12,672 nucleotides of DNA, taken from the NCBI GenBank assembly GCA_035642125.1, contig DASQSZ010000432.1, positions 1 to 12,672 on the forward strand, in the 5' to 3' direction. The stretch is from CALAED01 sp937891035. Lineage in GTDB: Bacteria > Actinomycetota > Actinomycetes > Streptosporangiales > Streptosporangiaceae. Below the pieces are notes generated by a model that saw nothing but the letters and a program-made list of their open reading frames with translations, was not told the DNA's origin and did not search any database. The stretch's first letter is position 1, and each line of letters begins with the position of its first letter. This document shows positions 1-7,176 of the stretch, one piece after another. The position numbers and the translations under genes are program-made.

Positions 1-120
1 GATAAGCCCGCCGAGACCGCCGCCGTGGCCGCGCAGGCCACCGTGCTCGGCCCGCGGTCGCGGCGCCGGTCCCCCGCGGCCACCGGTGCCCGGCGACCGG
101 TGGTGGTCGGGGCCGTCGCG

Positions 121-1014
121 GTGCCGAGCGGCGCGGCGCCGCAGCCGCGCGCCGCCTCGACCACGCGGGGCGGGCCGCTGGTGGTGCAAAAGATGCTGGG
201 CACCAGGCTTCATCGGCTCCGCGAAGAACGATGCATCACCCACAAGGACGCAGGCCGGGCGATCGGGGTTTCCCCCGCCAGGATCGGCCAGATGGAAAGC
301 GGCCGGGTGACGTTTCACGAGGCCGAGGTGGCCGCGCTGCTGACCGTCTACGGTGTCACCGGCGAGGGCGAGCGCGCGGCCCTGCTGTCGCTGGTGCACC
401 AGGCCAACACACCCGGCTGGTGGCACACCTTCGACTCGATCCTGCCGGACTGGTTCGAGACCTACCTCGGGCTGGAGGCGGCGGCCTCCCGCATTCGCAC
501 CTATGCCGTCCAATTCATCCCTGAGCTGTTGCAGACCACCGACTACGCCCGCGCCGTGATGCGCCTCGGGCACCCTCAGGCCCCGGCCGAGGAGATCGAA
601 CGGCGGGTCAGCCTCCGGATGCGGCGCCAGCAGCTGCTCGCCGGGCCCGAGCCGCTCGGGCTGTGGGCGGTGATAGACGAGATGGCGCTGCTCAGGCGGC
701 CCGGCGGAGCCGCGGTGATGCGCGCCCAGCTGCGCCGCCTCATTGAGGCGACCACCTTGCCCAACGTGACGCTGAACGTCATATCGCTGCGCTCCGGGGG
801 CTACGCCGCGGTGACCGGCCCGTTCAGCATCCTGCGGTTCACCGAGCCCGAACTGCCCGACCTGATCTATCTCGAACAGCTGACCGGCGCCATCTACCTC
901 GACGGCCGGACCGACGTCGACCGCTATGCCATGGTGATGGAGGGGCTGTGCGCCAACGCCGCCAGCCCCGCCGACACCTTCCGGGCGCTGCACGCCATCC
1001 TCGATGAGATGTGA
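121..1014 (+). CDS. XRE-family helix-turn-helix regulator with DUF5753 domain
   Basis: Probable DNA-binding regulator of the large actinomycete family that joins an N-terminal XRE helix-turn-helix to a C-terminal DUF5753 domain. Counting from the GTG at 121 (297 aa), the HTH covers about residues 25-83 (MLGTRLHRLREER, then IGVSPARIGQMESGRV). The DUF5753 part follows from about residue 93, with the family hallmarks PGWW, a YLGLE-AAS-IRTY stretch, and QFIPELLQTTDYARAV. The start is uncertain: the frame is open to the left edge, with GTG codons at 25, 121, 181 and 184 and ATG at 193, and no convincing Shine-Dalgarno before any of them. I chose 121 because relatives usually carry 15-25 residues ahead of the LGxxLRxLR motif and the residues further upstream are Ala/Arg/Pro-rich low complexity. 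Such genes often sit beside a small DUF397 gene; none follows here. The target is unknown, and the family has members tied to differentiation and antibiotic control. Confidence 0.87.
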   Translation: MPSGAAPQPRAASTTRGGPLVVQKMLGTRLHRLREERCITHKDAGRAIGVSPARIGQMESGRVTFHEAEVAALLTVYGVTGEGERAALLSLVHQANTPGWWHTFDSILPDWFETYLGLEAAASRIRTYAVQFIPELLQTTDYARAVMRLGHPQAPAEEIERRVSLRMRRQQLLAGPEPLGLWAVIDEMALLRRPGGAAVMRAQLRRLIEATTLPNVTLNVISLRSGGYAAVTGPFSILRFTEPELPDLIYLEQLTGAIYLDGRTDVDRYAMVMEGLCANAASPADTFRALHAILDEM

Positions 1015-1035
1015 GCGGCCGCCGGCCCCGGGACC

Positions 1036-1845
1036 CTAGTCGAACAGATCGCCTTGCTCGCGGGTGATCTGGTCGTACAACGGCTGGTAATTGAACCATC
1101 CGGCGATCTCGCTGCCGATCTGTTCGTGGGTGCGGGCGGCGTTGTCCGGTGAGATGGGCACGACCGTGCCGGCCGCCTTGGCGAGCAGCTGGACCTGGCA
1201 GGAGCGCTCCATGGTGATGAACCACCAGGCGGCGGCGTCCACCGTGGTGCCCACGGTGAGCAGGCCATGGTTGCGCAGGATGACCGCTTTGTTGCCGCCC
1301 AGCGCGGCGGCGATGCGCTTGCCCTCCTCGAGGTCGGTGACCACACCGGTGTAGTCGTCGAACAGCGAGTGGTCGCGGTAGAACGCGCACACGTCCTGGG
1401 TGATGGGCTCCAGGAGCACGCCCAAGGTGGAGATCGCCCGACCGTGCACCGAGTGGCTGTGCGCGGCGCTGACCACCTCGGGCCGCGCCTGGTGCACCTG
1501 AGAGTGGATCGCGAACGCCGCCTCGTTGACCGGGTGGCGTCCTTCGACGACCTCACCCTTGTGGTTGACGAGGATGAGATCGCTCACCCGGATGTGCTTG
1601 AACGACATGCCGAACGGATTGACCCAGAAGTGATCGGTCAGCTCGGGGTCGCGGGCGGTGATGTGCCCGGCCACGCCTTCCTCGAAGCCGAACTTGCCGA
1701 ACAGCCGCAGCGCGGCGGTCAGGCGCTCCTTGCGGTGCCGGCGCTCGTCGGCCACGTTGTCGAACGTCGGCGGCAACCGAAAGAAAAGGTCTTTCCGTGG
1801 CACGGGCGTGGTGGCGATCTTGCCGGCGATCTCGGTGTCGGACAC
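1036..1845 (-). CDS. class II aldolase/adducin family protein
   Basis: Zinc-dependent class II aldolase/adducin-fold enzyme, 269 aa, cytoplasmic (no signal or membrane segment). Family members cleave sugar phosphates (fuculose- or ribulose-phosphate type) or decarboxylate; the substrate cannot be read from sequence. Visible landmarks are NPFGMSF-HIRVSDLILV (residues 76-93), the catalytic-type Glu in HPVNEAAF (E108), the zinc pair H129/H131 in AAHSHSVHG and the third zinc ligand H193 in RNHGLLTVG, so the active site looks intact. The GTG start at 1845 is preceded by GGAAGGAG seven bases upstream; an ATG 17 codons further out (1896) lacks such a site. The gene converges on the DUF5753 regulator with 21 bp between stops and is divergent from the PucR-type regulator at 1975, which probably controls it. 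The long N-terminus with FDNVADERRHRKERL is typical of the adducin-like subgroup rather than compact fuculose aldolases. Confidence 0.92.
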   Translation of the reverse strand: MSDTEIAGKIATTPVPRKDLFFRLPPTFDNVADERRHRKERLTAALRLFGKFGFEEGVAGHITARDPELTDHFWVNPFGMSFKHIRVSDLILVNHKGEVVEGRHPVNEAAFAIHSQVHQARPEVVSAAHSHSVHGRAISTLGVLLEPITQDVCAFYRDHSLFDDYTGVVTDLEEGKRIAAALGGNKAVILRNHGLLTVGTTVDAAAWWFITMERSCQVQLLAKAAGTVVPISPDNAARTHEQIGSEIAGWFNYQPLYDQITREQGDLFD

Positions 1846-1974
1846 GGGGCGGCTCCTTCCCGCGAGTTCACCAAATTGTCTCCTTCCACCAAACATGATC
1901 GGCGGACGGCTCGCATAGGCTCCCCAGAGTCAAGTAAGTGGATCGCGGTTAGCCCGAAAGGACAACGAGGCGCG
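1846..1974. promoter_or_regulatory. divergent promoter region, aldolase / PucR regulator
   Basis: This 129-bp spacer separates the divergent aldolase and PucR-type genes and must hold promoters for both. On the minus strand the heptamer TTTGGTG occurs twice 18 bp apart (1869-1875 and 1887-1893 in plus coordinates), and the octamer GGAAGGAG is also duplicated (1853-1860, 1880-1887). The direct repeat could be a regulator site or just part of a small duplication. A weak -10-like TAGGCT lies at about 1916-1921 on the plus strand; I see no convincing -35. Promoter function is inferred from gene layout. Confidence 0.5.
1853..1860 (-). promoter_or_regulatory. Shine-Dalgarno site that fixes the aldolase GTG start
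   Basis: On the minus strand GGAAGGAG lies 7 nt ahead of GTG 1845, an excellent match to the 16S rRNA tail, and decides between this start and the upstream ATG at 1896. The same octamer occurs again at 1880-1887, 27 bp further upstream. Confidence 0.75.
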
Positions 1975-3054
1975 ATGGAGCGCTTTGGGGAGCTGCTCGA
2001 GATCGAAGCCCCCGGAGTGGTCGACGCGGCGACGCGAGCCGCGCGGGCCCGCTCGCCCTACGTGGCGGCGCTGCCGGTCGAAGAGACCCGGCGGCACGTG
2101 CGCGCCATGATCGAGGCCGCGCGCGCCGCACTGACGAAAGGCGAGGTGGACGAGCCGGACCTGCGCGCCGCCGAACGCCTCGGCGCCGACCGGGCCAGGC
2201 AGGGCGTCCCGGTGGCCGCGCTGCTCGACGGCTTCCAGGCCGGGCGGTCCCTCGTCGTGCGTACGATCATCGAAAGGGGACGGCTGGAAGGTCTGCCGGC
2301 CGACGAACTGCTCGAGGGCGTGACCCGCATCGACGCCGTCGCGACCGCGCTCGAACACCGCATGGTGCACGCGCACCGCGTCGCCGAGCTCGAGCTGGCC
2401 CGCACCGCTCGCGACACCGACGTGCAGCGGCTGCGCCGGGCCCTGCGCGGCGAGCCCGGCGCCGAGCTCGATCCGGCGCGGCGATACCACTGCCTGGTCA
2501 GCGACCTGAGCGACCCCGCGGCGGCGGGCGAGCTCGAGCGCCTGCTGGACGGCGGTCTTTCCGGACTCGTCGACGGCCGGCTGGCCGCCCTCGTCACACG
2601 GCTGCCCCGGCTTCCGCGGGACCCCGACGCCCCGCTCGTCGTCGCCGCCCCCGCGGCGCCCCCGGCCGACGTCCCCGAGCTGTACGAGCTGTGCCGGCAG
2701 GCGCTGCGCGCCGCCACGGGCAGGACGGGCCTGTGGCGCCTCGCCGACCTGGCGTTCGTCACGGTCACCGGATCCCGGCCGGAGCTCGGCCGGCTGCTGG
2801 CCGAAGACCTCCTCGACGGCCTCGATCCCGGCGACGGCTTTCACCGGCTGCTCGCCGAGACCGCGCTCGTCTACCTCGACAACTCCGGCCGCGTCGAGCC
2901 CACGGCGACCGCGCTGCACGTGCACCCCAACACGGTCAAGTACCGGGTCCGGCGCTTCAGTGAGATCACCGGGCGCCACCTCGCGCCCCGCCCGGGCATG
3001 GCCGTCGCGGACGCGGCGCACCTTTGGTGGGCGCTGCGCACCCTGCTGGGCTGA
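1975..3054 (+). CDS. PucR/CdaR-type transcriptional regulator with RsbRD-like N-terminus
   Basis: Transcriptional regulator of 359 aa. Residues about 20-145 are an all-helical segment (RARSPYVAALP, then QGVPVAALLDGFQAGR, then EHRMVHAHRVAELELART) that resembles the RsbRD N-terminal domain. A poorly conserved middle part of GGDEF-like type (about 165-270) follows. The C-terminus (about 287-337) is the PucR-type HTH, with the signature LVYLDNSGRVEPTATALHVH and HPNTVKYRVRRFSEITG. ATG 1975 is chosen because recognisable domain sequence begins there and GAGG lies 5 nt upstream. The frame stays open far upstream but there runs antisense through the aldolase gene, so that extension is rejected. It is divergent from the class II aldolase, its most likely target. 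PucR-type proteins usually activate in response to a metabolite; the ligand here is unknown. Confidence 0.9.
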   Translation: MERFGELLEIEAPGVVDAATRAARARSPYVAALPVEETRRHVRAMIEAARAALTKGEVDEPDLRAAERLGADRARQGVPVAALLDGFQAGRSLVVRTIIERGRLEGLPADELLEGVTRIDAVATALEHRMVHAHRVAELELARTARDTDVQRLRRALRGEPGAELDPARRYHCLVSDLSDPAAAGELERLLDGGLSGLVDGRLAALVTRLPRLPRDPDAPLVVAAPAAPPADVPELYELCRQALRAATGRTGLWRLADLAFVTVTGSRPELGRLLAEDLLDGLDPGDGFHRLLAETALVYLDNSGRVEPTATALHVHPNTVKYRVRRFSEITGRHLAPRPGMAVADAAHLWWALRTLLG

Positions 3055-3063
3055 GCCGCCAAT

Positions 3064-3081
3064 CCCCGCCCCCGCCCGCCC
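3064..3081 (-). other. G-quadruplex-forming motif between convergent genes
   Basis: The plus strand reads C4-G-C5-G-C3-G-C3, so the minus strand carries four G-runs of at least three separated by single bases, the loop length that gives the most stable parallel G-quadruplexes. It lies in the 46-bp gap between the stop codons of the convergent PucR-type gene (ending 3054) and the MBL-like gene (ending 3101). A role in transcription termination is possible but not shown. Confidence 0.45.
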
Positions 3082-3100
3082 GGGCCGATCCGGCCGCCGA

Positions 3101-3670
3101 TCACATGCGGTACTTGCGGCCCTCTTCGCCCCACTCGCCGTACGACGGCTGTTCGCCCGCGTCTAGGGCGGCCAGCGCCGCCGTCCCGAGGCGCACGAGG
3201 ATGAGCCGCTGGACGCGCGGCCGCTTCGCCGTGCGGGCGAGCTCTTGGGTGCGCGACACGGCCGCCGAGCCGTCGGCGAACACCAGATCCATGCCCTCGG
3301 TCCACGGCGGCGGCTCGGCCGCCTCCGGCACCCACGCGGCGACGTGCTGCCCGACCCCGATCCGGTATCCGTACACATGATCGGCGACCGGGAGCGGCTC
3401 GATCTTGAGCGGTCCGTGCCGGTACGGCGAGACGACCGGCGCCGGCATGCCGGTCTCGCCGGCGATCCGCAGCAACTCGCCCTGCAGCGGCCCCTCCTCG
3501 TCGCGCACCAGCCAGGCGTCGATGTTCTCGGGCGGCTCAGAGCCGGGGCCGCCGTCGATGCCCACGCGAATGTGGCCATATTCGAGCAGCAGGCCCGCCG
3601 GCGCGAACCTGGATGAGTCCGCGGTGCCGATACCTAGCAGGATCAACCGCGACACACTTCGAGGAAACAA
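3101..3670 (-). CDS. MBL-fold-like protein lacking the metal-binding motif
   Basis: Hypothetical protein, 189 aa, soluble. The N-terminus (LILLGIGTADSSRFAPAGLL, then RVGIDGGPG at 34-43) matches the opening strands of RNase Z-like metallo-beta-lactamase-fold proteins, normally LGTGT...LLDCGPG. The middle (YGYRIGVGQHVAAWVPE) sits where such proteins have YSGDT, and the end (AKRPRVQRLILVRLG) where they have GVKRLVLTH. The HxHxDH zinc motif expected after IDAWL is absent (IDAWLVRDEEGPLQGE), as are the later Asp and His ligands, so a metallohydrolase activity is unlikely. It ends in a conserved-looking tail, YGEWGEEGRKYRM. The start is TTG 3670 with a GGGGGA ribosome site five bases upstream; GTG 3655 is an alternative. 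It lies 122 bp downstream of the paralogous pair on the same strand, beyond a terminator-like hairpin, so it probably has its own promoter. Confidence 0.72.
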   Translation of the reverse strand: MFPRSVSRLILLGIGTADSSRFAPAGLLLEYGHIRVGIDGGPGSEPPENIDAWLVRDEEGPLQGELLRIAGETGMPAPVVSPYRHGPLKIEPLPVADHVYGYRIGVGQHVAAWVPEAAEPPPWTEGMDLVFADGSAAVSRTQELARTAKRPRVQRLILVRLGTAALAALDAGEQPSYGEWGEEGRKYRM

Positions 3671-3678
3671 CCGTTTCC
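3663..3678 (-). repeat. inverted repeat overlapping the start of the MBL-like gene
   Basis: GGAAAC-AACC-GTTTCC is a perfect 6-bp inverted repeat with a 4-base centre. In the transcript the TTG start at 3670 would fall at the loop and the GGGGGA ribosome site partly in the stem. It could limit translation initiation, or be an operator if the real start is GTG 3655. Function is inferred only. Confidence 0.4.
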
Positions 3679-3713
3679 CCCCGCCGTCCAGGGGTGACCT
3701 GGTAAAAGACGGT

Positions 3714-3777
3714 CAAGTCGCGACCGGCCCGCCCGCCGGGGGCGTGAGGTCCGTGCGGACGGGCCGGAGCCGACTTG
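3714..3777 (-). terminator. hairpin terminator after the paralogous hypothetical pair
   Basis: Two nested perfect arms pair up: CAAGTCG (3714-3720) with CGACTTG (3771-3777), and CCGGCCCG (3724-3731) with CGGGCCGG (3760-3767), separated by a 3-base internal mismatch and closing a 28-base loop. Read on the minus strand the stem is followed shortly by the T-rich run TCTTTTACC, so it looks like an intrinsic terminator, 16 bp past the stop of the gene ending at 3793. Confidence 0.6.
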
Positions 3778-3792
3778 CCGCGCTGCCGCGGG

Positions 3793-4410
3793 TCACGTGG
3801 TGAGGAGACGGTCGACGAACTCCCGATAGGCGCGGACGATGAGGCGCAGCCGCTCGGTGTCCGGCTGCGCGTCCCCCTGGGGACGCCAACGGTCCTCGAG
3901 CGCCCGCTTGTGCGTGGCCAGCGCGTCGGTGAACGCGCGGACCACCTCGTCGGCCAGTTCGTCGGCCTGCCGTACGGCCGTGTTCGGGTCGTCGACGAAG
4001 CCGAACTGCACGTCCCGCCAGCGGGCCTGGAAGCCGTCGGCGGCGCCGGAGTCGATGACGGTCCCGCCGCCGTGGGCGGGCTCGGGCGCGGACCCCGGCT
4101 TGTCGGCCGGCTCGGACGAGGGGGTGACCGGACGCTCCGCCGGACGCCCCGCATAGGGCGGACCTCCTTGCGGCGGGGGGCTGTTGGTCGGTCGGCCCGC
4201 GACGAGCACGTCGGCCGGCGGGGTGACCTGGCCGGTCTCCGCCGGGGTGAGCTCGCCCCACTCGGCGGAATCGTCGGCCGCCGCGGCCGGGTCGGGCCGA
4301 TCCGGCGTGTCAGGCCGCGGCGGATCAGGTTCGGTGCCGGCCGGATCGCGCTCGGCCTCGGTGCCGGCGGTCCGTCCCGCACCGGGTTGCGGCCAATCCT
4401 GCATGATCAT
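3793..4410 (-). CDS. hypothetical protein, Pro-rich N-terminus, C-terminal domain shared with upstream neighbour
   Basis: Protein of 205 aa and unknown function. Residues 1-120 are Pro/Ala/Gly/Glu-rich and probably disordered. The C-terminal part (about 122-203) is a helical domain reading GFQARWRDVQFGFVDDPNTA, then RQADELADEV, and ending LRLIVRAYREFVDRLL. The upstream neighbour carries the same domain (RYRAEWVQVQEQFVDSPEAA ... STEDMRQAMVHYRALLEDLL), so the two are paralogues by tandem duplication or co-inherited partners. The start ATG 4410 overlaps the neighbour's stop in ATGA with AAGGAG four bases upstream; a second ATG two codons in (4404) has 10-nt spacing and is also possible. Overlap implies one mRNA and translational coupling. 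It has no membrane segment, unlike its partner. The family appears to be a conserved actinomycete one without assigned function. Confidence 0.82.
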   Translation of the reverse strand: MIMQDWPQPGAGRTAGTEAERDPAGTEPDPPRPDTPDRPDPAAAADDSAEWGELTPAETGQVTPPADVLVAGRPTNSPPPQGGPPYAGRPAERPVTPSSEPADKPGSAPEPAHGGGTVIDSGAADGFQARWRDVQFGFVDDPNTAVRQADELADEVVRAFTDALATHKRALEDRWRPQGDAQPDTERLRLIVRAYREFVDRLLTT

Positions 4411-5045
4411 TCAGCTCCTTGGGTCCGGGGGGCCGAACCGGCGTCTCGATTCACTGTCGGCCGCGCCGGGCGCGTCCCGCCCGGCGACGGCGGGACCTCG
4501 GCGCGTTCGGCCGCCGGCACCGCGAGCAGGTCCTCCAACAGCGCCCGGTAGTGCACCATCGCCTGCCGCATGTCCTCGGTCGAGGCCTGGTGGCGCTCGG
4601 CGCGGCAGCTGATCGCGTGTCCGCGGCGGTAATAGTCGATCGTGCGGCCGTGCTCGACGGACAGGTGCGCGACTCGCTCATCGAACCCCCGCGTGGGATA
4701 GCCGCGGTCGTCCATGACCGTGATCACCAGACGATCCGCCTCGCTCAGCGCGGCTTCTGGGGAGTCGACGAACTGCTCTTGGACCTGCACCCACTCCGCG
4801 CGGTACCGTCCGCGCGCCGAGTCGTCGAGCGGGCGGATGTCCAGCTCGTGGTGGCGTCGTTCGCGGGCGCGCAGGTCGCGTTCGGCGGTGCGACGGCTGT
4901 CATGGCGCGTCAGGGCGCGGTCGTATTCGGGGCCGAACCTGCGGCGCAGCCGGCGGGTGCGCGCACCGCTCCAAAGCAGGAGTCCGATGCCCGTGGCGAC
5001 GGCGACGGCCACGAGGACGATGACGACCAAGATGGCGGTCGACAT
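4407..5045 (-). CDS. membrane-anchored hypothetical protein, paralogue of the downstream gene
   Basis: Protein of 212 aa and unknown function. A single N-terminal membrane helix (about residues 3-25, TAILVVIVLVAVAVATGIGL) is followed by a very basic stretch (RTRRLRRRFGPEYDRALTRH), which by the positive-inside rule puts the rest in the cytoplasm. Residues about 78-175 form a helical domain (RYRAEWVQVQEQFVDSPEAA to RQAMVHYRALLEDLL) homologous to the C-terminus of the next gene. The tail from 183 is Pro/Arg-rich. ATG 5045 is selected by GGAGG five bases upstream and by the membrane helix starting at once; the frame extends further upstream without protein-like sequence. The downstream gene starts on its stop codon (ATGA). 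It is divergent from the small membrane protein at 5278 across 232 bp. Confidence 0.85.
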   Translation of the reverse strand: MSTAILVVIVLVAVAVATGIGLLLWSGARTRRLRRRFGPEYDRALTRHDSRRTAERDLRARERRHHELDIRPLDDSARGRYRAEWVQVQEQFVDSPEAALSEADRLVITVMDDRGYPTRGFDERVAHLSVEHGRTIDYYRRGHAISCRAERHQASTEDMRQAMVHYRALLEDLLAVPAAERAEVPPSPGGTRPARPTVNRDAGSAPRTQGAE

Positions 5046-5277
5046 GGGGGCCTCCTGTCGTACGCGCTCCTTACCTCCCGATGCCCGGACAATTGCCGGC
5101 AAAACCGAACCATGCGGAACGAGGCAGGTCACGCGGGCTGCGCCCGCCACGCGTGCCGTGACCGGCCGGGTGCGCCGGGTCGCGACGCGCGGCCACCAAT
5201 TCGGCCAAGTGCTGGATAGCGCGAGTGGCCCCTGTGATATCGGTATGGACGTCCCCCGCTGAAATGGACGGTGCGGC
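5046..5277. promoter_or_regulatory. divergent intergenic region with palindrome TTGCCGGCAA
   Basis: This 232-bp gap lies between the divergent membrane-anchored hypothetical gene and the four-helix membrane protein, and presumably contains both promoters. A perfect 10-bp palindrome, TTGCCGGCAA, lies at 5093-5102, about 50 bp upstream of the minus-strand start. I find no -10/-35 pair I would defend. A five-codon frame (MDVPR, 5245-5262) precedes the plus gene but has no sign of being translated. Confidence 0.35.
5051..5055 (-). promoter_or_regulatory. Shine-Dalgarno site deciding the ATG 5045 start
   Basis: GGAGG on the minus strand lies 5 nt ahead of ATG 5045. It rules out the much longer upstream reading of the same frame. 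Confidence 0.7.
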
Positions 5278-5739
5278 ATGGTACGGCACATTTTCGGGTT
5301 CTTCCTCGGCATCGTGCTGACGCCCGCCTTGGCCTATGCGGCGGGACTGGGCGCGACGCGGGCCGAGAGCGCGGTCGACCCGCTGGCCGACACGATCAAC
5401 GACAAGACCAGGCTGTACGGCGCGTTCGCGCTCATGGGCGCGGCCGGCCTCGTCACCGGTGTCATCATCGTGGCCAAGTGGGCGTCACCAATGATCTCGT
5501 TGGTTCCCGGGCTCGCGTTCATCGCGTGGAGCGGCTATTTCCTCTTCGCCTCGCAGACCGCGCTGGATCTCCCGGACAAGGTCCCCCCGGCCGGAGATCT
5601 CGACGATGGGCTGCGGACGGTGCTCGGATCCGGCGTCTTCGCGTTGGCCGGCTTCGCGCTGCTCACGCCGGCATGGACGACATGGCGTTGGCGACCCGCC
5701 GCTCGTGCCGACGAACCCGTCCAAGAGTCGTACTACTAG
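5278..5739 (+). CDS. small four-helix membrane protein, function unknown
   Basis: Integral membrane protein of 153 aa with four predicted helices at about residues 5-23 (IFGFFLGIVLTPALAYAAGL), 47-66 (LYGAFALMGAAGLVTGVIIV), 72-91 (MISLVPGLAFIAWSGYFLF) and 113-131 (TVLGSGVFALAGFALLTPAW). The loops TRAESAVDPLADTINDKT and TALDLPDKVPPAGDLDDG are polar and would lie on the same face. I do not recognise a named family. The ATG at 5278 begins the first helix almost at once; the ribosome site is weak (GGACGG about 5 nt upstream). The last codons ESYY lie in a 12-bp repeat that continues past the stop. It is divergent from the paralogous hypothetical pair and convergent with isocitrate lyase across a strong hairpin. 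Confidence 0.82.
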   Translation: MVRHIFGFFLGIVLTPALAYAAGLGATRAESAVDPLADTINDKTRLYGAFALMGAAGLVTGVIIVAKWASPMISLVPGLAFIAWSGYFLFASQTALDLPDKVPPAGDLDDGLRTVLGSGVFALAGFALLTPAWTTWRWRPAARADEPVQESYY

Positions 5740-5761
5740 TCGTACTACTAGTCGTACTGCT
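5726..5761 (+). repeat. three tandem 12-bp repeats spanning a stop codon
   Basis: The unit AGTCGTACTACT occurs at 5726-5737 and 5738-5749, and with one change (AGTCGTACTGCT) at 5750-5761. Because 12 is a multiple of three, each copy encodes Ser-Tyr-Tyr (or Ser-Tyr-Cys) followed by an in-frame stop, giving TAG, TAG and TAA in the frame of the membrane protein. Probably slippage or tandem duplication at the end of the gene. Confidence 0.85.
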
Positions 5762-5787
5762 AAGAGAGCCACATGCGACGGGGATGC

Positions 5788-5826
5788 GAAGGCCCCCCGG
5801 GGGGTGCGCGCCACCGGGGGGCCTTC
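5788..5826. terminator. strong bidirectional hairpin between convergent genes
   Basis: GAAGGCCCCCCGG (5788-5800) pairs perfectly with CCGGGGGGCCTTC (5814-5826), a 13-bp stem around a 13-base loop. It lies between the stop of the four-helix membrane protein (5739) and the stop of isocitrate lyase (5851), and suits both strands. No U-tract follows, which is usual for actinomycete hairpin terminators. Confidence 0.75.
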
Positions 5827-5850
5827 TGGGGGACCTGCTCAGATGTGTCC

Positions 5851-7176
<1,326 letters not shown>

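Noticed and set aside
1267..1974. In-frame upstream extension of the PucR-type regulator (would make it about 595 aa)
   Set aside because: It runs antisense through the well-supported class II aldolase, has no family-like sequence, and a good ATG with a ribosome site exists at 1975.
3537..4551. Overlapping open frames on both strands over the Pro-rich hypothetical gene
   Set aside because: They are Arg/Pro/Ser-rich with no domain, while the chosen frame has a ribosome site, ATGA coupling and a domain shared with its neighbour.
5245..5262. Five-codon upstream open frame (MDVPR) before the four-helix membrane protein
   Set aside because: No ribosome site and no attenuator-like structure; frames this short occur by chance.
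5726..5761. Short direct repeats considered as a CRISPR or integration site
   Set aside because: Units are only 12 bp, contiguous with no spacers, and no integrase or tRNA is nearby.
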